From positions 1-64,000 of the forward strand of contig CAAFVV010000050.1 in NCBI GenBank assembly GCA_900766585.1: DNA of 64,000 nucleotides, in the 5' to 3' direction. The notes below the pieces were generated by a model, which was not told the DNA's origin, made no database searches, and worked only from the letters and a program-made list of their open reading frames with translations. The translations under genes were made by a program, and so were the position numbers. This DNA is from Clostridia bacterium (GTDB lineage Bacteria; Bacillota; Clostridia; Oscillospirales; Acutalibacteraceae). This document shows, one piece after another, positions 6,893 to 15,209 of the stretch (position 1 is the stretch's first letter; the number at the start of each line of letters is the position of its first letter).

Positions 6893-9226
6893 ATGAGTAA
6901 AACGAGTCGGACGACTGTGGAGCTTGGCGGGAGCTGGCAGCTGGCTGTATTGCCCGACCGCCTGTTTCGCCGCCATGCGGATGAAACGGGCTTTGCCTGT
7001 TCCCTTTCCGCCTGGGAGGCGGCGGGGGCCGTTATGCTGACGGCGGCGGTGCCGGGCAATTTTGAACTGGATATGCTCGCGGCCGGGCTGATCGGTGACC
7101 CGTATACCGGCGACAACATTTTGCAGATGCGGGCGCTTGAGGATCGCCATCTGCTGTACTGCCGTGAATTTACGGCGCCAAAGGCGGGGGAGTGCGAGCC
7201 GTTTCTGGTATTTGACGGCGTGGACACGGTCGCCGACATCTATGTGGACGGGCAGCCGGCCGGCCACACCGACAATATGCTGATTCCGCACGAGCTGCCG
7301 CTTTTCGGCTTATCGGCGGGGATGCATACGCTTGCCGTACATATCACGCCGTCCCTGCTCGCCGCCATGGCGGAGGAGAGCGCGGCGGCGGAGCGGTCGC
7401 TTGACTACTGCGCGGCATCGCTGCACATCCGCAAGGCGGCGCACGGCTTCGGGTGGGATATTGCCCCACGGCTGCTCTCGGGCGGCATCTGGCGCGGCGT
7501 GCGGCTGGAATACCGCCCGCGCTGCCGGATAGACGACGTGTTTCTGACAACGGAAGAGCTGACGGCGGACAGGGAGCGCGCACGGCTCTGCTTCTCGTTT
7601 CAGACGGTGATCCCCGAGATCGAGCGGCTGCCGCAGCTGCATATACGGCTGGAGGGGGTCTGCGGCGACAGCCGGTTTCAAAAGGAGTGGCCGCTGTGGT
7701 TTTCGGGCGGCAGACACGAGTTTGTCCTCGACGCGCCACGCGTGTGGTGGCCGAAAAACCGCGGGGAACAGGCGCTGTACACCGTCACCGCCTCGCTGCT
7801 TGAGGATGGGCAGGTGCTGGACAGCCGCAGCTTCCGATTCGGGGTGCGCACGGTCTCGCTGCGCCGCGAGCACGGCGAGCCGGGCAGCGAATATTTCGGC
7901 TTTATCGTCAACGGTGAGCCGGTGTTTATCAACGGCACCAACTGGGTGCCCGCCGATGCCTTCCACTCCCGTGACGCCGCCCGCATTGACCGTATGCTGG
8001 CGCTTGCGGACGATATCGGCTGCAATATGCTGCGCTGCTGGGGCGGCAACGTCTATGAGGACGAGCCGTTTTTTGACCGCTGCGACGAGCTGGGGATCCT
8101 GGTCTGGCAGGATTTTGCCATGGCGTGCGGGGTCTATCCCCGGCATGCCCGTATGCAGGACGCGCTGCGCCGGGAGGCGGCGGTCATTGTCAAAAAGCTG
8201 CGCAATCACCCGTCGCTCTGTCTGTGGGCGGGGGATAACGAGTGCGATACGGCGGTGATCGGGTCGGACCCGAACGACAACGTGCTGACCCGCCGCATAC
8301 TGCCCGAGGTGCTGGCTGCCCACGACCCGACAAGGCCGTATCTGCCCAGCTCGCCCTATCTGGATGAGACCGACTATGCCCGCGGGAACCGGAATCTGAT
8401 GGAGGATCACCTGTGGGGCTCCCGCGTGTATTATAAAGGAGAGGAATACGATAAGAGCGGCGCCTGCTTTGCCAGCGAGATGGGCTATCACGGCTGTCCG
8501 TCTCCGGTGTCCGTGCGGCGGTTTATCTCGCCGCCGCGGCAGTGGCCGCCGGATGACCGCGAATGGGTGCTGCACGGCGCTTCGCCCGAGCCGAACGTGC
8601 AAAGCTGCTTTGGCTACCGCACGGAGCTGATGCGGCAGCAGGTGCGCCTGCTGTTTGACCGGGAGATTGACACGCTGGACGATTTCGCACTGGCGAGCCA
8701 GATCTCCCAGATGGAGGCATACAAGCATTTTATCGAGCTGTTCCGCGCGCATAAGGAGCGCCGCCGCGGCATCCTGTGGTGGAATCTGATCGACTGCTGG
8801 CCGCAGTTTTCCGATGCGGTCACGGATTATTATTTCACCCGAAAGCTCGCCTATTTTGCCATCCGCGAGGTGCAAAAGCCGGTCGCCGTGCTGTTTTCCG
8901 AGCCGGAAAACGGCTGCATCCCGCTGACGCTGACCAACGATACCCGCAGGGAGGAAACGGTGGATTACACACTATACCGGGCGGAGGAAAACGGGCTGGT
9001 CGCCCTTTTGTCGGGACGGCAGACGGTGGCGGCAGACGGCTTTTGCCGCATCTGCGCGCCGAAGGAGCCGGATGCGCCCGAGGTCTTGCTGGTCACCTGG
9101 CGGTACAGCGGCGGCGAGGGGCGCAGTTATTTTCTCACCGGTCAGCCGCCCTACGGCTTTGTCTGGCTGAAGGCGAGGCTGCTTGCCTGCGGCGTGCTGC
9201 ATCCGGAGGGGTTCGACGAGATGTAA
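6893..9226 (+). CDS. GH2 family glycosidase, beta-mannosidase-like (second copy)
   Basis: This 777-residue GH2 enzyme is clearly diverged from the first copy but has the same order: jelly roll with DGVDTVADIYVDG, an Ig-like domain, TIM barrel with GTNWVPADAFHS and RCWGGNVYEDEP, and a C-terminal domain. The acid/base residue is Glu450 in LWAGDNE and the nucleophile is Glu529 in CFASEMGYHG. It lacks a signal peptide. The sequence differences suggest another linkage or a larger substrate; beta-mannosidase is the best guess, though another GH2 activity (for example mannosylglycoprotein endo-beta-mannosidase-like) is possible. It leads an apparent operon with the ROK, SIS and GH106-like genes, ending at the terminator at 13881. 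Confidence 0.85.
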   Translation: MSKTSRTTVELGGSWQLAVLPDRLFRRHADETGFACSLSAWEAAGAVMLTAAVPGNFELDMLAAGLIGDPYTGDNILQMRALEDRHLLYCREFTAPKAGECEPFLVFDGVDTVADIYVDGQPAGHTDNMLIPHELPLFGLSAGMHTLAVHITPSLLAAMAEESAAAERSLDYCAASLHIRKAAHGFGWDIAPRLLSGGIWRGVRLEYRPRCRIDDVFLTTEELTADRERARLCFSFQTVIPEIERLPQLHIRLEGVCGDSRFQKEWPLWFSGGRHEFVLDAPRVWWPKNRGEQALYTVTASLLEDGQVLDSRSFRFGVRTVSLRREHGEPGSEYFGFIVNGEPVFINGTNWVPADAFHSRDAARIDRMLALADDIGCNMLRCWGGNVYEDEPFFDRCDELGILVWQDFAMACGVYPRHARMQDALRREAAVIVKKLRNHPSLCLWAGDNECDTAVIGSDPNDNVLTRRILPEVLAAHDPTRPYLPSSPYLDETDYARGNRNLMEDHLWGSRVYYKGEEYDKSGACFASEMGYHGCPSPVSVRRFISPPRQWPPDDREWVLHGASPEPNVQSCFGYRTELMRQQVRLLFDREIDTLDDFALASQISQMEAYKHFIELFRAHKERRRGILWWNLIDCWPQFSDAVTDYYFTRKLAYFAIREVQKPVAVLFSEPENGCIPLTLTNDTRREETVDYTLYRAEENGLVALLSGRQTVAADGFCRICAPKEPDAPEVLLVTWRYSGGEGRSYFLTGQPPYGFVWLKARLLACGVLHPEGFDEM

Positions 9227-9287
9227 CGGCGTTTGTTTTCCTGCAACAGACGGGAAACGGCAGAAACGGGAAAAAGGAGAGGAACAC

Positions 9288-10238
9288 ATGAAGGAATCGC
9301 TGCTTTTGGGCTTTGATATCGGCGGCACGAAATGTGCCGTCTGCCTCGGACAGGCGACGGGCGGCCGCGTGACCCTGCTCGGACGCAAGGCCATCCCTAC
9401 CGATCTCAGCGTCCCGCCCGAGACGATGCTGACCCGCCTGACCGCCCTTGCAGATACGCTGACGGACGGCGCGCGCCCGCACGCGGTCGGCATCTCCTGC
9501 GGCGGTCCGCTGGACGCGGAGAGCGGCCGCATCCTCTCCCCGCCGAATCTGCCGGGCTGGGACGACGTGCCGGTCGTGCCGCTGCTTTCTGCCCGCTACG
9601 GCGTGCCGGTGTCGCTCTGCAACGACGCCGATGCCGGGGCGCTCGCGGAATGGCGCTGGGGCGCGGGCGTGGGCTGCCGCCATATGCTGTTTCTGACCTT
9701 CGGCACGGGGCTCGGCGCCGGACTGATCCTAAACGGCAGGCTCTACCGCGGCGCCTGCGGCATGGCGGGTGAGCTGGGGCATATCCGGCTGGCACCGACC
9801 GGCCCCGTCGGCTACGGCAAAAGCGGCTCGTTTGAGGGCTTTTGCAGCGGCGGCGGCATCGCCCGATTAGCCGCGCAGTATGCCGAGGAGAGCCGCAGAC
9901 GGGGCGTGATTCCCGCCTATCCCGACGGCGCGGCGGCAAAGGACGTGGCGCAAGCCGCGCGGGCGGGCGACGAGACCGCCGGACGCGTGTTTTCCACCTG
10001 TGCGCAGAAGCTCGGCGAGGGGCTGTCTGCCGTGATTGACCTGCTGAATCCCGAATGCATCGTGATCGGCAGCCTATTCGGCCGCTGTCATGACCTGCTG
10101 TGGGAGAAAACCGCCGCCGTGATCCGTGCCGAGGCGCTGGCCCGTTCGGCAGAGGTCTGCCGCATTGTACCGGCGGCGCTCGGCGAATCTATCGGCGACT
10201 ATGCGGCGCTTGCCGCCGCAACCGAAACGGAGGAATGA
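9288..10238 (+). CDS. ROK-family sugar kinase
   Basis: The 316-residue protein has the ROK nucleotide motif DIGGTK at residues 10-15, the catalytic aspartate in CNDADAG (Asp113), FGTGLGAGLI and GELGHI. The usual zinc motif (CxCGxxGCxE) is replaced by VGYGKSGSFE near residues 174-183, so the structural zinc site is lost; Glu and His ligands around GELGHI remain. It probably phosphorylates a monosaccharide released by the neighbouring hydrolases, such as mannose, an N-acetylhexosamine or a rare sugar. The ATG at 9288 follows AAAGGAGAGG. The SIS gene begins three bases after its stop, so the two are very likely co-translated. Confidence 0.88.
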   Translation: MKESLLLGFDIGGTKCAVCLGQATGGRVTLLGRKAIPTDLSVPPETMLTRLTALADTLTDGARPHAVGISCGGPLDAESGRILSPPNLPGWDDVPVVPLLSARYGVPVSLCNDADAGALAEWRWGAGVGCRHMLFLTFGTGLGAGLILNGRLYRGACGMAGELGHIRLAPTGPVGYGKSGSFEGFCSGGGIARLAAQYAEESRRRGVIPAYPDGAAAKDVAQAARAGDETAGRVFSTCAQKLGEGLSAVIDLLNPECIVIGSLFGRCHDLLWEKTAAVIRAEALARSAEVCRIVPAALGESIGDYAALAAATETEE

Positions 10239-10241
10239 CCT

Positions 10242-10877
10242 ATGGATACCCCGCACACCTTGCTGTATCAGCGCTATCCGGTGCTTGCTGTCTGCCGCCC
10301 TGCCATTGATGCCGCCGTCACGGCGCTGATCAACGGCTTTTCCCGCGGCGGCAAGCTGCTGCTCTGCGGCAACGGCGGCAGCTGCGCCGACTGTGACCAT
10401 ATCGCGGGCGAGCTGATGAAAGGCTTTTTGGAAAAACGCCCGCTGCCGCCCGAGACGCGTGCCCGCATACGGGAGGCGTGCCCGACACTGACGGAGGAGA
10501 CGCTGACAAAGCTCCAGCAGGGGCTGCCCGCGATCCCGCTGGCCGGCATGGCGGGGCTGTTCACCGCCTTTTGCAACGATGTCGACCCGAAGCTCACCTT
10601 TGCCCAGTCGGTATGGGCGCTCGGTCAGCCGGGGGACATGCTGCTTGGCATCAGCACCTCCGGCAACGCGGAAAATGTGCTGGCGGCGGCGCGTGTCGCC
10701 CGCGCACGGGGGCTGACGGTGCTGGCACTGACCGGAAGGACGGGCGGCGCGCTGAAGGCGGAGGCGGATATCGCCGTCTGCGTTCCGGAAACGGAGACCT
10801 ACCGGGTGCAGGAGCTGCATCTGCCGGTTTATCACGCGCTTTGTTCCGCAGTTGAGGCACATTTTTTTGCCGGATAA
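10242..10877 (+). CDS. SIS-domain phosphosugar isomerase, GmhA-like
   Basis: The 211-residue SIS protein shows the GmhA-like motifs GNGGSCADCDHIAGEL and GISTSGNAENV, with Glu in IAGEL and His in the C-terminal ELHLPVYH segment, at the places where GmhA-type isomerases keep their catalytic Glu and His. An insertion of about 60 residues (roughly 68-125) between the first two motifs is longer than in GmhA itself. With a kinase in front and hydrolases on both sides, a sugar-phosphate isomerase or epimerase in catabolism is more likely than heptose synthesis. A ribosome site (GGAGG) lies in the end of the kinase gene. Confidence 0.8.
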   Translation: MDTPHTLLYQRYPVLAVCRPAIDAAVTALINGFSRGGKLLLCGNGGSCADCDHIAGELMKGFLEKRPLPPETRARIREACPTLTEETLTKLQQGLPAIPLAGMAGLFTAFCNDVDPKLTFAQSVWALGQPGDMLLGISTSGNAENVLAAARVARARGLTVLALTGRTGGALKAEADIAVCVPETETYRVQELHLPVYHALCSAVEAHFFAG

Positions 10878-10888
10878 GGAGGACGACT

Positions 10889-13864
10889 ATGGACAAAACG
10901 GAGCTTTCGGCGCGGATCGACGCCGATATGCCGCAATTCCGTTCGCTCCCGTTCTGGAGCTGGAACGATGAACTGGAAACCGATGAGCTGCGCTTTCAGA
11001 TCCGTCGCATGAAGGAGGCGGGGATCGGCGGCTATTTCATGCACGCCCGCGGCGGACTGACCACGCCGTATATGGGGGAAAAGTGGATGGATGCGGTCGC
11101 CGCCTGTCTTAAAGAGGGCGAAAACGAGGGCATGGAGAGCTGGGCGTATGACGAAAACGGCTGGCCGAGCGGCTTTGCGGACGGCGAAGTGCCGAAAATG
11201 GGCGAGGCGTATCAGCAAAAGGGGCTGGATTTTGCCGTGCTGGACGAGTCGCTCGCCCTGCCCGAGCGCATGCTCGGGGTATACCGCCTGTGCGGCGGCC
11301 GCGTCTGCCGTGTCGACACCCCCGCTGCCGGAGATACGGCGGTGTTTGTGACAATTAACCGCTACTACATCGACGCGCTGAACGCCGATGCCGTGACGGC
11401 ATTTCTCCGCTGCACGCATGAGCGGTACTACGCCCGCTTCCGGGAGGACTTCGGCACAAGGCTCAAGGGCTTTTTCACCGATGAGCCGCAGTATGCCAAC
11501 GGGCTGATCCCCTGGTCGCCGGCGCTTGACGAGGCATTTTTCGCCGAGTGGGGCTATGACCCTAAAGACAAGCTCGGCGCATTTTATCTGTCCGCCGATG
11601 AGGACCGCGCCTTCCGCTGGCAGTATTACCGCACCGCGTCGCGGCTGTTTGGCGACGGCTTTATCCGGCAGATGGGCGACTGGTGCCGCGACCACGGTGT
11701 GCGGCTGACCGGTCACCTGATGGCGGAGGACAGCCTGCTGTCCCAGCTTCGCTCCACCGGCGGCGTGATGAGCGGCTACGAATATTTTGATATGCCCGGC
11801 ATCGACTGGCTCGGGCGCGGGATCGCGTCGCCCGTTGTGCCGCGCCAGCTCGGCAGCGCCGCCGCCCAGCTCGGTAAGCGGCAGACGCTCAGCGAGTCCT
11901 TTGCCCTCTGCGGCTGGGATGTCAGCTTCAACGAGCTGCGGCACATTGCTCAGTGGCAGTTTGTCAACGGCGTCAACCGCCTGTGCTCCCACCTGTCCGC
12001 CTACAGCCTGCGCGGACTGCGCAAGCGGGATTATCCGCCCTCGCTGCACACGCAGCTGCCGTGGTTCTCGGCGGATGCGGTGCTGCAGGACTACTTTGCC
12101 CGTACCGGTGCGGCGCTCGCGCAGGGACAGGAGGACGTCGATGTGCTGCTGCTCTCACCGCTCGGCGTTGCCGCCGGACACCACAACCGCGCCGACGAGC
12201 GCGAGCTGTGCGAGATCTCTTACCGCTTTGACTGCGCGGCGGCAGAGCTGGCGGGACAGCATCTTTTGCATCACTACGGCGATGAGACTCTGCTGCACCG
12301 CCACGGCAGAGTGGAGGACGGCTGCCTGATCGTCGGACAGATGCGCTACCGCACCGTGATTTTGCCGTATATGGACAGCATAGCGCCCGAAACGGCGGCG
12401 CTGCTGACGGCATTTATCCGATCGGGCGGGCGTGTGCTCGCCCTCGGCGCGGCGCCGCTGCTCTGCGGATATGTGCCCGATGCCGCGTGGGCGGCGATGG
12501 CAGCGGCTCTGCCTGTGCTGCCCGATGCGGCTGCCGCCGCGGCGGCGCTCGCAGACGGGCGCACGCCGCATATTCTCAATGCCGACGGCGGCGAGGAGCC
12601 GCTGGTCCATGTGATGCGCCGCAGGCTCAAAGACGGCAGAACGCTGCTCTATCTCGTGTCGCTGTCTCTGGAGACGCTCGGCACGCGTACACTGCGCCTT
12701 GCGGGCGAACAGGGCTTTGCCGAGGTATCGCTGACCGGCGGCGGGGAACAGGTGCTGCCCCATCGTTTTGACGGCGAAAACACCGTGTTTTCCCTCTCGT
12801 TTGCCCCGGCGGAAAGCCATCTGCTGATCTCCTGCGACCCGTCGCTGCCGGCGGCACCGGTGCCGCCGACTGAGCGGCTCGCATTTGCACCCCGCTGGCA
12901 GGTGGCGGAGCGCACGCCGAACCTGCTGACCATGGACACCGCCGCCTATCGGATCGACGGCGGCGCGTGGCAGCCGGAAAAGGCGGTCATCCTCATTCAG
13001 CAGGAGCTGCTTGCCCGGAAACGCCCCTGCCAAATCGACCTGCGGTTCACATTTACCGTGCAGGGCAAGGCGGGTATCCCGCAGCTGGAGCTGCTGCTGG
13101 AGCAGCCGCAGCAGTACACGCTGACGTTAAACGGCGCGCCGCTGCCCTTTGCGGACAACGGCTGGGCGATCGACCGCGCTTTCCGCCGGTGTGTGATCGG
13201 CGATGCCGTGCGGGAGGGCGAAAACGAGCTGATCCTCTCGGGCGAATTTTTCCAGCGTCAGGAAGTGTATGACGTGCTGTTCGGCGAAAACGTTCACGAG
13301 GCGGAGCGCAACAAGCTGACGTTTGACACGGAGCTTGAGAGCCTGTACCTCATGGGGGATTTCGGCGTGACCGCCGCCCAAAAGCCGGAATACGGCGCGC
13401 GGCGCACCGTCTGGGCGGGACGGCAGTTTGCCTTGACTCCGCCGACCGATACGGTGTATCTGCCCGATATTCTGCAGGACGGCTATTGGTTCTTTTCCGG
13501 ACATCTGCGGGTCGCACAGTCCGTCACCGTGGCGCGCCGCGCGGGCGTGCGGTATATGGTGGAAGCGGCGACGCTGCATGTGCCGGCGGCGCGGGTATAT
13601 GTCAACGGCGAGGAGGCGGGTGTGCTGGCACTGGCGCCGTTTGCCGTGGATGTGACCGATCACCTCAGGGACGGGGAAAATACCGTCGAGCTTGAGCTGC
13701 TGACCGGCAACCGCAACCTGTTCGGCCCGCATCACCGCGTGATCGGCGAGAGCTATCTCGTCGGACCCGCGACCTTTACCGACGGTCCCGACTGGGAGGG
13801 CGGAGACGGCCCGTTCTGGCGGGATGATTACTGCTTTGTCACCACCGGCATCACCCTTGCCTAA
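10889..13864 (+). CDS. Large GH106-like glycoside hydrolase
   Basis: This 991-residue protein has the features of the family called GH106 or GH106-like: an N-terminal FWSWNDELETDELRFQI segment, GGYFMHARGGL, WAYDENGWPSG, FTDEPQY near residue 197 and a galactose-binding-like C-terminal region ending with NLFGPHHRVIGE. Characterised GH106 enzymes are alpha-L-rhamnosidases, but many clostridial relatives have no known substrate, so rhamnose specificity is not claimed. There is no signal peptide. AAGGAGGA lies eight bases before the ATG, 11 bases after the SIS stop. It is the last gene before a strong terminator. The acidic residues in FTDEPQY and the SESFALCGWD segment are candidate active-site residues by inference. 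Confidence 0.72.
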   Translation: MDKTELSARIDADMPQFRSLPFWSWNDELETDELRFQIRRMKEAGIGGYFMHARGGLTTPYMGEKWMDAVAACLKEGENEGMESWAYDENGWPSGFADGEVPKMGEAYQQKGLDFAVLDESLALPERMLGVYRLCGGRVCRVDTPAAGDTAVFVTINRYYIDALNADAVTAFLRCTHERYYARFREDFGTRLKGFFTDEPQYANGLIPWSPALDEAFFAEWGYDPKDKLGAFYLSADEDRAFRWQYYRTASRLFGDGFIRQMGDWCRDHGVRLTGHLMAEDSLLSQLRSTGGVMSGYEYFDMPGIDWLGRGIASPVVPRQLGSAAAQLGKRQTLSESFALCGWDVSFNELRHIAQWQFVNGVNRLCSHLSAYSLRGLRKRDYPPSLHTQLPWFSADAVLQDYFARTGAALAQGQEDVDVLLLSPLGVAAGHHNRADERELCEISYRFDCAAAELAGQHLLHHYGDETLLHRHGRVEDGCLIVGQMRYRTVILPYMDSIAPETAALLTAFIRSGGRVLALGAAPLLCGYVPDAAWAAMAAALPVLPDAAAAAAALADGRTPHILNADGGEEPLVHVMRRRLKDGRTLLYLVSLSLETLGTRTLRLAGEQGFAEVSLTGGGEQVLPHRFDGENTVFSLSFAPAESHLLISCDPSLPAAPVPPTERLAFAPRWQVAERTPNLLTMDTAAYRIDGGAWQPEKAVILIQQELLARKRPCQIDLRFTFTVQGKAGIPQLELLLEQPQQYTLTLNGAPLPFADNGWAIDRAFRRCVIGDAVREGENELILSGEFFQRQEVYDVLFGENVHEAERNKLTFDTELESLYLMGDFGVTAAQKPEYGARRTVWAGRQFALTPPTDTVYLPDILQDGYWFFSGHLRVAQSVTVARRAGVRYMVEAATLHVPAARVYVNGEEAGVLALAPFAVDVTDHLRDGENTVELELLTGNRNLFGPHHRVIGESYLVGPATFTDGPDWEGGDGPFWRDDYCFVTTGITLA

Positions 13865-13880
13865 TCTTACGGTCAGTGAC

Positions 13881-13925
13881 CGCGCCCCCGCTGCGGCTTT
13901 CCGCCGTAACGGGGGCGCGTTTTTT
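13881..13925 (+). terminator. Terminator of the GH2-ROK-SIS-GH106 operon
   Basis: CGCGCCCCCG (13881-13890) pairs with CGGGGGCGCG (13910-13919), with further pairing inside the loop (GCGG with CCGC), then TTTTTT. Confidence 0.88.
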
Positions 13926-13937
13926 GTCCCGGCGGGG

Positions 13938-13966
13938 TTGTACCGCCGCAGAAAACGTGCTATACT
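13938..13966 (+). promoter_or_regulatory. Promoter of the small lipoprotein gene
   Basis: TTGTAC (13938-13943), 17 bp, TATACT (13961-13966); the GTG start is 47 bases downstream of the -10 box. Confidence 0.65.
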
Positions 13967-14012
13967 GGCAAAGAGGAAACGACCGTGTCCAAAAAAAGAG
14001 GGGGAATATGCC

Positions 14013-14600
14013 GTGAAGAGAGCGGCGGGGGTCTGTGCGCTGATCGGCTTTGCCGTCCTGCTTGGTCTGCTCGGCGCCTGCGTCAAGGACCCGGCGGTGA
14101 CCGCAGGGCAGGTGCTGAAACAGGCGGAAAAGCAATACTACACCGTGTTCAACCGCAAGGTGGAGATCGATAACCGAAGCGTTTATCACTGGGACGCCGC
14201 CGAAAAGAAGCTCGTCGGCGGACACACAGAGGACGACGAGGATTTCTGCGCGGTGACGGACGGTTCGCCGTTTACCTCAAAAGAGGAGATGGCAGCCTAT
14301 CTGTCCCGTTCCTGTTCGCAGGCGCTTTGCCGTGACCGGATCCTGCCGGCGCTGTTTGACTGCGGCAGCGGAGCGCCGTTCTACCGGGAGCAGGACGGCG
14401 TGCTCTTTGTCAACTGCGACAGGGGGTATCTGGGGGAGTATTCGGTTGAGTGGGACTTTGCGACCGCGTCTGTGACCGCGCAGGACGATCGGCATATGAC
14501 GCTCCGCATCCGGGACACCGGGGCGGACGAGTGGGCTAAGCTGCGGTTTGTCTGCGAGGATAAAACGTGGAAGCTGGATTCCTGCCCGTTTGATATCTGA
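14013..14600 (+). CDS. Putative lipoprotein of unknown function
   Basis: The 195-residue product has a lipoprotein signal: KR at the N-terminus, a hydrophobic stretch and the lipobox LGAC with Cys23. The mature part is acidic, contains several cysteines (in DFCAV, RSCSQALC, FDCG, NCDRG, FVCED and SCPF) and has no domain I recognise. The fold may be NTF2- or cystatin-like given the ending LRFVCEDKTWKLD, which is a guess. The start must be GTG: AGAGGGGG lies eight bases upstream and the nearby ATG at 14009 hits a stop at once. It is followed by the DUF4830-like gene 78 bases on, likely in one transcript. Confidence 0.7.
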   Translation: MKRAAGVCALIGFAVLLGLLGACVKDPAVTAGQVLKQAEKQYYTVFNRKVEIDNRSVYHWDAAEKKLVGGHTEDDEDFCAVTDGSPFTSKEEMAAYLSRSCSQALCRDRILPALFDCGSGAPFYREQDGVLFVNCDRGYLGEYSVEWDFATASVTAQDDRHMTLRIRDTGADEWAKLRFVCEDKTWKLDSCPFDI

Positions 14601-14678
14601 TCCGGGAGAGAGACAGCGGCATATTCCGCCGCCCGCGCGCATAGGATGACAGCAGGAAGCGCGAAGGGGGAGCGGGAA

Positions 14679-15140
14679 ATGTTTGTCTATGCGGTGAAGG
14701 CGACAAGGCGGCAGATCGTGGCGATCGTAATCTGTGTGGTGCTGCTGGCGGTCATGCTGGTGCTTGCCTTTCGGCCGTCGTCCGCCAAGCCGACGGCGGC
14801 GGTGGTCTATGCGGCGGACAACAGCCAGCGGGTGGCGTATCTGCTGAGCCTCGGCTATGAGGTCGACCCGGAGGGCGAGGTGCGTGAGGTGCTGATCCCG
14901 GACGTGTTCGACGATCCGTTTACCGCGTATAACGCCCTGCAGCAGCAGGCGGGGATGGATCTGTCGCCCTATCACGGCAAGCGGGTGAAGTGCTTTACCT
15001 ATACCGTGAAGAACTATCCCGACCCTGCGCCGGTGAAAGCCCGTTTATATGTATATAAAGACCGCATTGTGGCGGGGGATATCTCCTCGACGGTGCAGGA
15101 CGGCTTTTCCCATCCGCTGATCCGTCAGGACGCACTGTGA
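14679..15140 (+). CDS. DUF4830-like membrane-anchored protein
   Basis: The 153-residue protein has one N-terminal membrane helix (IVAIVICVVLLAVMLVLAF, about residues 13-31) and an extracytoplasmic domain with SLGYEVDPEGEVREVLIPDVF, YNALQQQAGMDLSPYHGKRVKCFTYTV and a final strand, which matches my recollection of DUF4830 proteins of Clostridia. Their role is unknown. AAGGGGGAG lies six to seven bases before the ATG at 14679; an ATG at 14646 has no ribosome site. The gene sits behind a lipoprotein gene, so both products may act at the outer face of the membrane. Confidence 0.72.
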   Translation: MFVYAVKATRRQIVAIVICVVLLAVMLVLAFRPSSAKPTAAVVYAADNSQRVAYLLSLGYEVDPEGEVREVLIPDVFDDPFTAYNALQQQAGMDLSPYHGKRVKCFTYTVKNYPDPAPVKARLYVYKDRIVAGDISSTVQDGFSHPLIRQDAL

Positions 15141-15153
15141 CCGAAAACCGGGC

Positions 15154-15182
15154 TTGCCTTTTTTGAAAAAAGCGTGTATACT
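15154..15182 (+). promoter_or_regulatory. Promoter of the pseudouridine synthase gene
   Basis: TTGCCT (15154-15159), 17 bp, TATACT (15177-15182), placed just behind the stop of the preceding gene and giving a leader of only about 20 bases. Confidence 0.65.
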
Positions 15183-15209
15183 GAAAAAAGAAGTCGAAAA
15201 AAGGGGGGG

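Noticed and set aside
6579..6896. A 105-codon ORF in the leader of the second GH2 gene
   Set aside because: It has no proper ribosome site, a basic low-information translation, and runs into the real GH2 start.
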